From Oncomelania hupensis (taxonomy: Eukaryota; Mollusca; Gastropoda; Littorinimorpha; Pomatiopsidae), in NCBI GenBank assembly GCA_036898135.1, contig CM072523.1, positions 29,370,649 through 29,434,648 of the forward strand: DNA of 64,000 nucleotides. Reading direction: 5' to 3'. Position numbers and translations under genes: made by a program. Shown here one piece after another: positions 55,691 to 64,000 of the stretch; position 1 is the stretch's first letter, and every line of letters begins with the position of its first letter. The notes under the pieces were generated by a model. It ran no database searches and was not told the origin of the DNA. It worked only from the letters and a program-made list of their open reading frames with translations.

Positions 55691-55989
55691 ATAATTATTA
55701 ATATTTGGAACATTGACTCGCGGTTGTTTTTTTTCTGGTAACACAAAATTATGTTTAAATAGTAAACCTTTTACGCTCACATTCTAGTAAAAAAGACTTT
55801 TAGAAAAACCACGAAACACTGAATATTTATTAGAACCTCAACTCATGGTATAGTAGCTTGATTTCTTTGAAGTTTTAACAAGGAAAGTTTAACAACAAAA
55901 ATGCAACAACAAAAAAAAAGACCGAAGGAATGTGTCATTATTGCCCTATACTGAAATACCGAAATATAACGTGGAGCCCTAAGTTCAAA

Positions 55990-56470
55990 AAGCAAATCAA
56001 CAAGATTAAAGCCGTATAGAGACATTTGGTCAGGTGCTTCTTAGGGCTAAAGGACATCAACAACGATTCGAGATAGGTTAAAGTGCCTTTGGTTTCCGAG
56101 CCTTGACTTCTAAGAGGAGACATGATTGAGGTGTTTAAAATCCTACGCAACCACCCCCAAATTCACAAGATCCTGTAATTTAGGGTTGAAAACTTTTCAA
56201 CCCGAGGTCGTGAATATAAATTAACTAACAGGACTGTTGATTAATACTAGTTTTTACCAGCACTTTTTTACTAGCCGAATTACTAACACACCGAATCAAC
56301 TGCCAAAGAACGTTGTCACAGTCGATACCACTGATGCACTAAAACGGTCTAGATACGTTTTTGTCTAACATTTTGTACTCCGCTGACTTGGGAGGAGATC
56401 CTCTCACCCCACCACCTTGTGGGAGGGAACATTCATCAGACAACTGATGCCTAAAAGTCTGCCAGTAGTG
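55990..56470 (+). pseudogene. Decayed non-LTR RT C-terminus
   Basis: With frame changes and stops the plus strand reads RDMIEVFKILRNHPQI, then FSTRGREYKL, then LPKNVVTVDTTDALK. This is the same conserved tail as at 220-460/1942-2096. It is strongly decayed and belongs to an older insertion of a related LINE. Confidence 0.55.
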
Positions 56471-57110
56471 TTTCAAGGTATGCGTTTGCTCTTTAATGCA
56501 CGTCTATCTAGCGGGTAAAAAGCTGATAGCCTACGATACCATCGCTGCTATACAAATCTACTATAGTTTATACTATAATAAAGAAGGTAACTGGCTATGC
56601 TTTCCACTCTCTACACGTAACATCTACAGTAGTCGAAGTTCTCCGTGAGAAAACCCAATCCTTGTAGTTTGTTTTCTTGCAGAATCATTTAATCGTCTTT
56701 GAAGTGCAGAAATGTGTTGGAGCATTATCATTAAAATCTAGAGATCCACTATACAAACCAAAGTTATAATTACAATATATATATAAATATATAATATATA
56801 ATTATAGTATTGCTCCCCAAACTAGTAGGCAAAATTCATTCATAACTAACTGACATCTCATTATTTATTTATAACGCTATCACCTATAGATCTCTCTATA
56901 TATATACACACAAATAGATTTCTGCTGAGAGTTCGTTTACAAATGACGACGTACAATTTGCAAAACAGCCAAGTTTGGCTCCAGCGTAGATGAGACTACC
57001 TATCACGAAGAGGAGAGACCAACGGAAACCTCGGCTAGTCTCAGCTACGCAGTATGGCACTACCCAAGATCAAAGTGTTAGCTATAAACCACTATACGGA
57101 CACTAGCGCG
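56471..57110. other. No recognisable gene
   Basis: AT-rich sequence with TA runs near 56780-56905. No motif. Confidence 0.45.
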
Positions 57111-57114
57111 AAGT

Positions 57115-57316
57115 GGGGCCGGGTAGCTCAGTTGGTAAGAGCGTCTTGCTAGTAAGCGAAAGGTCGCTGGTTCGAATCCCGGATTGGTCAACGTGTGATC
57201 ATATTATTTTCCCCTTTATCAACAACTGGCCCGCTGGTGTCAGTATAAATCGGTCCAGTAGTCACCTATATGCGAAAGTGTCGTGTGACAATAATCTACA
57301 AACAACAACAACAACT
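57115..57316 (+). mobile_element. tRNA-derived SINE, family S5
   Basis: The A box is TAGCTCAGTTGGTAAGAGCG and the B box GGTTCGAATCCCG. The body contains GTCGTGTGACAATAATC and ends in a (CAA)n tail at 57298-57316. The head looks like a tRNA, but acceptor and T stems do not pair. Confidence 0.75.
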
Positions 57317-58793
57317 AGCGCGAACTTTACGTATTATAGTGAACTACTTACGAATAGCTGGAATGTGGGAGTTTTCGGGCTACGTTTAAGTTCGTTCGCG
57401 TGCAAGGGTTAAAGCAAACGTTATAGGCTAATAATGTCTAAACAGTGTGGCTGACTACAAAGTTCTTCTTCTTATTTAGATTAACGTCCCCGAACACTGG
57501 TGCGTTTACGCGTCAGCAGAAATACTCAAGAGCTCTTCTACAGACAGTATGACTGAACAGCTGCAGCACGCTGTTACAGTTACAGTGCAGTAGAAGAAAA
57601 TCAAAATACTACTACGGCACGGGACTGATATCAAGCTTGTAGGCCTACTGCGTACGTTTAAATTAAATGAAGTCCAAATAAAATACTATAAATATAGTTT
57701 GGTCAACGCTTACAGTTCAACGAATCGAGAGTCTATTATTTGCACTCTGTTATTTTACACTTAAGTCTTATGACACTGTTTCCAGTAAACGGACGCTTGG
57801 ATCACAACACTCAGGGGAAACTTTCAAAACTTGTCGTGTTTACTTCAAACGACAGAACAAAAAAACAAAGTTACACAACTCCTCCCCTCCCCCATCCCTC
57901 CACCTTCCTCAGCCAAAGTGAAAATGACTATTTGATTAAAACCGTCACGAGTTCACAGGATCAGCAAACAAAATGAACCAGCCGGCTACACAATCCAAGC
58001 ACTTCGAAGTCAACAAACGAACTGCAATGGCATGAAGAAAAGATCTCCCGGTACAAATAGGTAAAAGCTAGCAGCACTTCATATTTCAGCAGGAAACGAG
58101 AACCCAGTAAGAAAAGGGAGAAGAACACAACAACACCACAGCGACCGTACGGGACTCGGCCTTAACATTACACACACACACCACGCACTCGCATTATCGG
58201 CGGAAACGAGAAGAGGGACAGAAGCGGGAGCAATATGGAGAGAGGGGTTTGGAGGGGAAAAGGGGACGGTAAGGGGAAGGAGAGGTAAGATGTGGGGAAA
58301 GGGAACTGAAGGAAGTAGGCCTAAAGGCAGGAGGGACCATCCTGTACGCAGAAGCTCTGCAGAGGTCGGCACACCCCACCCTCGATTGAGTGTGCTTCCC
58401 ACACTGCGCTGGATTGGAGAGCGAAGGCCTTGGGAGGAGGACGAGGAGGAGGATACCGGAGGTCATGACAGTGACTTAAATCTGAGTATCTTGCAGGTTT
58501 GCGTCCTGTTCAGTTGGAATTGGGCGTAGGCCTACATACTGCCTCCGATAACGTGACCTGTAAAGGGATATTTATTATGCCTAGACTACTACAGCTACGC
58601 CACAGGCGCGTGTCCTGATACAAGCGCCTGTGAGCTACGCGTATTCGTTTCGTTTCTTCTCGATCTGCTCTTTTTCAAGTTGGGATGCATATTTTTATGT
58701 GTTTGTCAAATGTGTGTGTATGTGTGTGTTTGTGTGTGTGTGTGTTCACTTTTATTAATATAATTTTTCCCCCTCAAATAACAATAAGCTGAC

Positions 58794-58833
<40 letters not shown>

Positions 58834-59080
58834 CTACGTACCGTAGGTTATGAGGTTGTGTGTAAGACTTTCTGACGGGCTTCTGAGGTACAAAATTTTA
58901 TGAGGTACATTTTCCCGTGACCTCACAGTGCTGACCTCAGAAACCGCATGCTGAGCTACCAAGTATATCGCCTATACATTTATCTCAACCACCTCACAAA
59001 ACCGTTGGAGAGCGACCACCTACACACACACACACGGATTTTTGCTGTGAGCCTGTGTGTACTTTTCAGTTTTGACCCTG
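57317..59080. other. Unique sequence with (GT)n arrays, no gene
   Basis: GT arrays lie at 58712-58745 and 58795-58832. Purine-rich sequence covers 58200-58300. Open frames at 58079-58529 lack motifs. Confidence 0.45.
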
Positions 59081-59129
59081 CCTCTCTCTCTAAAATTGCC
59101 GCTTTTTTGATTGGCTCTGAAATTATCAG

Positions 59130-59941
59130 GCGATGCGCATGCGCAACCGAGCGTCTTTTCAAGATTTTTCATTGCCGGAACCCATACTTCAGGTATGTGT
59201 TGAAAATGTAATTTGCTTCTTCTTCTTGGGTTGAGCAGCCATAATCAGTTGGTTGATTCATTTGTAGATATAGGTAGATCTAGATTGAGTAATTTCTTAC
59301 CATGGACATTTTCATGATACCTTTGTATCTGTAAGGTACACAAAGCCACCACACAACACAACACGGAATCACCAAATGTGACCTATTTCGCCATTGGCGA
59401 GCATCATGCACCTTTGATTCACCCTTACATATCTTTAGTAATAAATATATTTATTTCTGTTGTTGTTTTTCTTTTTTTTTTTACTTCATTCTTTCAGTTT
59501 ACAAGGTACTATATGAAGTTTACAGGCAGTCAGCAAACAGTTTTGAAAGAGCAAGAATGAAGAAGAAAAAAATACTTTTGCTTTCCACAGATTTTGCTGT
59601 GTTATAGCACACATTTCTATTATTTTTCTTTCAGAAATGCTCTGCATGCATCTATACTAGATGGCAGCTATGGCAAATCTACAGTCGTGAGTCTACAGCC
59701 TACAATGTATGATGAATCTGCAGTCGGTTTCTGTCACTTTGGAGTTAGAAAGAGGTAAGGTGTCATCTGAACATGTTTGATTTGCATCAGCGTTCTAGAT
59801 CTATTTCTTTCGATTTATGAATGGATATTTGTCGCACATTTTCGCGATCGTAATGGCGGACTTTGACAGTGATAGTGTTGATGGTTTTACAGATTTATTA
59901 GACGAATTAGCGATATATCATGCTCAGGACTTCAGTACTTA
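59130..59941 (+). other. Candidate short transcription unit (weak)
   Basis: TGCGCATGCGCA (59135-59146) is an NRF1-type palindrome. It is followed by a TTCAG/GTATGT donor at 59191, an acceptor TTTTCTTTCAG at 59634, a donor GAAAGAG/GTAAGG at 59755, and a 29-codon ATG frame at 59852 starting MADFDSDSVDGFTDLLDELA that stops at 59941. These pieces are compatible with a spliced transcript but do not assemble into a recognisable protein. Confidence 0.2.
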
Positions 59942-60479
59942 AATGTTGATAATAAGAGTGATATTTATGAGTGTGGTGCTCTTATCTACGGACTTTAATT
60001 GTAAAATGTTGATCGATTTTTTGATTGACGTGGTAGGTTCTAATGCTGAGTGGTCTGAGTATATTTGGGACCCAAATATTGAAGCCACAAAGTTTGAAGA
60101 CTTAGATATAAATCTGTTGAACATTTCTTTTAATCAAACAAAGTTTTAGAACATTCAGAGGCAAAGCAATCACGTATACATTAGAAGATCGTCATAAGTG
60201 TTGTGAGTTTTACTCGTGTATTATTCATTGGATGTATACATTGATTGGAGTCAATGAGATAAGTATTCTACTGTGTTATGCATATTTTTGTAAGCATGTC
60301 TTGTGTTATTTTTTAGAGCATTACCACCATCATTATTATCACTGTATTTCTGACTTTATCAATAGTAGTAGCATACCTGGGGTATGTAATTACAAACCAA
60401 TATTGACAGGCCTACAATAGGTAGACACTCAAAATAATGTATTTGCTGCATAGTATATTCAACAACCAACACCAACAGT

Positions 60480-61490
60480 TTGTGAGGCATGTGAGAGACT
60501 GGCATGATGTTGCGCCTGCTGTCGGGTCATTGCGGCAGTGAGTGGAGGTGCGTTGCGTTAAGTAGATTACCGTTCCCGGAAACGGAGCGTATAGGGGACT
60601 GGATGAGTGAAGGCAGTATGATGTAAGAAGACGTGTTGCAGTAGGATGGTGACTTCAAAAGCGAGCTGCGACATTCAGATAATGAAGGCACGATGAATCA
60701 GGACGGAAAGTGAAGTGCGAATGCATGGGGTCTGGAGCTCACGAAGCAGCTGCGAAAATGACTGTAAGGGTGCCAAACAGGACGCCACGGAAAGGCCGGA
60801 CGAAAGGTGCCGAGGAGGCCGTAGAAGAATGGGCCGATGGAGCCGCAAGAAGATGACCAAGTAGAGGCCACGTGAAGGAGGGTAGGCAAAACGCAGAATG
60901 CCGCTGGCGGTGAAAACACCTGTTGTCCGGAGGTCGCCACTCTCCACAGGGAACTCCACGTCGCCCAATAGTTAAAAAAAAGGTAATGGGCAGCCAGAGG
61001 CCGGGCAGACGGAGACGGAGACGGAACGAGGAGGGCCCTTCCACGCAGAGCAACCGCCGCCCGGCCAGAGGAGCCCAACAATAGAGAAGATGAAAGTTGT
61101 AGTGTGAAGTGGAGAGTCGTGTCGGAATCTATCGCGGACAGCTGCTGTGGCTTCAACTTCTGGACTGCCACCCACAGGACGGTGCATCCTCCTCCTATCG
61201 GCACGCCGCAGTGTCCGCGCGTCTGAACGTCTCCTGGAATTAATTTCTGCAAGAAGCAGAGCTGCACCATCTCTGGGCTTCCGATCGTCTCGATTTCAGA
61301 GAATGGCAAGAACTGCGGACAAGTCCTCCGACGGAGCAGAAAGCGCCCCTGCGCAAGCTGAGACGACGACTGCCGCGGTTTCAACTTCTGTACTGCCACC
61401 GCCGACCACGAGACCTGGAATCGTATTCGCACGCCACAGCCATCGACCCAGCCTGGTTGATAAGTGGAGGTGCCTCGCTAGTAGAGGCTA
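60480..61490. other. GC-richer block of unknown nature
   Basis: Base composition rises sharply against the AT-rich flanks. A motif TTTCAACTTCTG(G/T)ACTGCCACC occurs twice (61150 and 61379), suggesting an imperfect duplication of about 230 bp. Frames on both strands are open (minus 60698-61432, plus 61147-61491) but have no domain, and mutual overlap makes them doubtful. Possibly a leader or untranslated part of a transposon. Confidence 0.35.
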
Positions 61491-62325
61491 AAATAGTCAA
61501 AAGGAACAGCGAGAAAGACGCTTGTTTGTAACACCTAATTATGCCATTCACAAGAACATAACTGAAAGCAAACATTATTTTACACATGCGAACTCCATTG
61601 CTACCGCACTGGACTAAACCAGAACTTTACCTTACTAGCACATCTTACCAACATTATACTACTAAAACCTCTAAACAAAACAAAAAATTTACCAAAAAAA
61701 CATTTGCTATGAATAAATCAATTAACTGTTATATTCTTCCAACAACTATAAAATCTACTATCAGAAAAAAATTAAAATAATCTACAAAAATAGAGTAGAA
61801 AATTCAAAAAACAGCAAAAACTACTACCCATCGTTTAACCTCTACCTTTTCTTCCCACAATAAAACAAAAAAATATCCTCTTCTATCAGTTGATTTAAAC
61901 TTTTTGCTGAGGTTTAAATGTTGTGATAAATAATCTTTTTTCACTATATGCATTATAAAGATTTTTACAGTTTTCTATGTTTGTGTTTACTGAAAAATGC
62001 TAATATGTGAACTTTAAATTAATGAAATAAACAGTATTGTATGATTTAATATGTCAATAAAATAACTAACAAATTTTTCTCTAATTTTTATTCTATAAAA
62101 TAAAAATTTTTTTAAAAATTAATTAGTTGTAGAAATATCAGTGTAATAAGTAGATTAAATGTTATAACTAAAAATTATAATAAAATTAAAACTATTTAAA
62201 AAATCATTTTTAAATGTCCTTTTTTTGTTTAGATAATTTTTTCAGAAAATAAAGAGTTACACAGTTTTTTTTTTTAAACTGTCCTACAAAGGTATGTTGT
62301 CAGCAGTTTAATAATATATGTGTCT
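61491..62325. other. Very AT-rich sequence, no gene
   Basis: Low-complexity A- and T-rich sequence. A mitochondrial origin was considered, but no mitochondrial gene motif was found. Confidence 0.45.
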
Positions 62326-62329
62326 CTCT

Positions 62330-62612
62330 TCTCAGCCCCTCATGGCTTCGTTCAGTGTCATCCCGCTCTACTGCCTTCTTGCACCGTCCTGTAGGATGGT
62401 TTTTGCGAGGCCTGATGCTCTGGTGACGTGGCCATACCATCGGAGTTTCCGTTTCTTCACCACTGTGAGCATGTCATCATGTTGTCCAATGGAAGTGTGA
62501 TGGTCTGTGGGTCTGTTGTTGGTGATGTGCTGAGTATAGGAAATGGCCTGAGGTCTTCTGTAGCACCTCATCTCCATGCTTTGTATTCTTCGTTGTAGAT
62601 CTTCCAAATAGG
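62330..62612 (-). mobile_element. RTE fragment, both ends lost
   Basis: The minus strand encodes MEMRCYRRPQAISYTQHITN then KKRKLRWYGHVTRASGLAKT, the RTE tail. The GGATA end and a target duplication are missing, so it is older than the other copies. Confidence 0.8.
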
Positions 62613-62839
62613 TTGGAATAATTTTAGTCAAGCAGTCTGCAGAATATCAACTTAAGTAGGAGAATCATCATTGACTAGTGTCACATTGTCAGCTAGTTTC
62701 CCCTTTCCCCCTCTCCCCTTTGCGGGATTGTCATTTTCATTTCTGACGTGAGCATTTTTTCCCATTTTATTGTCCCTTTTTATCGGGAAATTCTGGGCCG
62801 TCTCCCCTGGTTAAGGTGTCATTGCAACCTGTGGCGCAC

Positions 62840-63060
62840 CCAAATTCAACCTACCTAATATTAGTTGTGTTTTTTATTTTTATTTTGCTGGGTGAGCAAA
62901 CCGAAGTACCCGGAGAAAACCCCCGAGACGTTGCCCAAGTCGAAAGAAATTAATATTCGAAAAAACATAACGCCATGCTGGATCGATCCCACACCCGTCA
63001 GTAACCATTGGATTCTAGCCTATGGACAAGGAAAGTTAGTCTCGCGTTTTACCACTCGAC
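62840..63060 (-). mobile_element. SINE family S6-like remnant
   Basis: CAAACCGAAGTACCCGGAGA then AAACCCCCGAGACG matches the S6 core. A degraded tRNA-like head follows in minus orientation around 62975-63060. Confidence 0.45.
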
Positions 63061-64000
63061 CGCAACGCTCGCCATTTGCTTTCATGTTCATTTTAAGATG
63101 ACTTTAAAATGACGTGAATAGAGCGAGAAGTTATGGGGATCAAAAGATAATGAAGTAATATAATCTAATTTGACATATATAGCGTTTTTATTCAGCCTGG
63201 TAGAGCTCGTGCTGCGATCTATACCAACATACGCGCTAGAATGTTATACACATTCTTTCACCATTACTTACACATATCTCTTGACCTTTGTTATTAAAAG
63301 TGTACCTAAGTTATGTTAAAGATGTTAATTATTAACAGGTGCAGGACACTAACGTGACCATTATACACTCACACTCCACACCAAAAAACCCATCACTTTC
63401 CGTACATCGCCATGCTTTTAGTCAATCCACCCCGTTTTTTATTGCACACATTCCTGGGACTTGAAGAATTAGCTCCATCGAGCAATAATCAGCAAAGATT
63501 TTTTTATATTATTGATTTTAGCTCTGCATTGAGGCTGTGACCCTTCAGAAAAAGTGAAGAATGTTATTTTTTTAAAATTGTGCATCGACCAGTCATTGAA
63601 GGAAACCTGTATGCTAAGTTTGAATCAATTCAGCGGGATTGTAATTACCAGAGATATTGCTGGGCACACACACACACACAGACAGACAGAGAGACAGAGT
63701 GAAACCTATGTATACAGGCGGGGTGAATAATTACAGGCATACGCCATTTTATGAAAATACGCTTATTACATTTTATATAGTACGTAGCAAAGAGTATGCT
63801 TGTTAATTTTCAGCAATTCTTGGTCACTGCATGTTATTTTATAAATGTATTGAACTAAGACATAACGTGTATAAAATAATTTTAAATAAATTTAATAATA
63901 ATTATTATTACAAATTAATCATATAGATTTCAAGTAATCTTAATACAATAAAACATAACAATTGATTAATTACAAATACTCGTTTTTTTAATCCAAATCC
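63061..64000. other. No recognisable gene to window end
   Basis: A SINE-tail-like TATATAGCGTTTTTATTCAG at 63175-63197, a short (CA)n(GACA)n array at 63666-63695, then AT-rich sequence. Confidence 0.45.

Noticed and set aside
57115..57190. Possible tRNA gene
   Set aside because: The boxes are good, but acceptor and T stems do not pair and a SINE body with a CAA tail follows. The same verdict holds for 4067, 5021, 5872, 7723 and 18163.
60698..61432. 244-residue minus-strand frame as a host gene
   Set aside because: It is rich in Ser, Pro and Leu without motifs, overlapped by an open plus-strand frame, and lies in a GC-rich block where long chance frames are expected.
61491..62325. Nuclear copy of mitochondrial DNA
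   Set aside because: High AT content alone. No cytochrome, ATPase, rRNA or mitochondrial tRNA feature could be found.

Overview
The window is animal nuclear DNA, most likely from a lophotrochozoan and plausibly a gastropod mollusc (inferred from the receptor type, the RTE, Tc1 and SINE load and the very long trinucleotide microsatellites; no species marker was seen). One host gene can be assembled in full. It is a nicotinic acetylcholine receptor alpha-type subunit of the Cys-loop family on the minus strand, with ten coding exons from 54707 down to 21740. All nine introns have GT-AG borders in compatible phases. The exons sum to 1437 nt, which gives 478 residues plus a stop. Exons 3 (45 nt) and 4 (110 nt) have the lengths conserved in this family.

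The rest is mobile and repetitive DNA. From left to right: a solo LTR (461-1941) inside an old non-LTR reverse transcriptase fragment; SINEs; a 2.8 kb foldback element (5425-8226) with 1.3-1.4 kb inverted arms; a full-length RTE-type element (10570-13887) inside an inverted-repeat element; microsatellite fields (14.4-17.9 kb); and a telomere-like repeat within a small palindrome (18.8-19.1 kb). The receptor introns follow. The 12.6 kb intron between exons 6 and 5 is almost filled by a Ty3/gypsy element (26680-36066) and a Tc1 element (36884-38479) with an intact transposase ORF. The gypsy 5' LTR itself carries a 2.2 kb terminal-inverted-repeat element. The next intron (exons 5 to 4) holds a second Ty3/gypsy element (39772-44329) with near-identical LTRs and a proline-tRNA primer site. 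It also holds an RTE copy split by a SINE, and a palindrome-rich MITE. The intron between exons 4 and 3 holds a three-level nest of SINE, SINE and palindromic element. Right of the receptor start (54.7-64 kb) only SINEs, decayed RT fragments and weak candidate exons are visible.

The most unusual content is the gypsy pair. In the first, integrase lies upstream of the RT remnant and RNase H, and RNase H abuts the 3' LTR, which is the reverse of the usual Ty3/gypsy order. Both Gag capsids end in a SCAN-like segment. Both traits fit the Gmr1-like lineage. Both copies have lost the RT catalytic core through different deletions but have young LTRs, so they look like non-autonomous derivatives moved by a relative elsewhere. 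SINE families are called S1-S6 in this annotation; those names are mine and are not database names.
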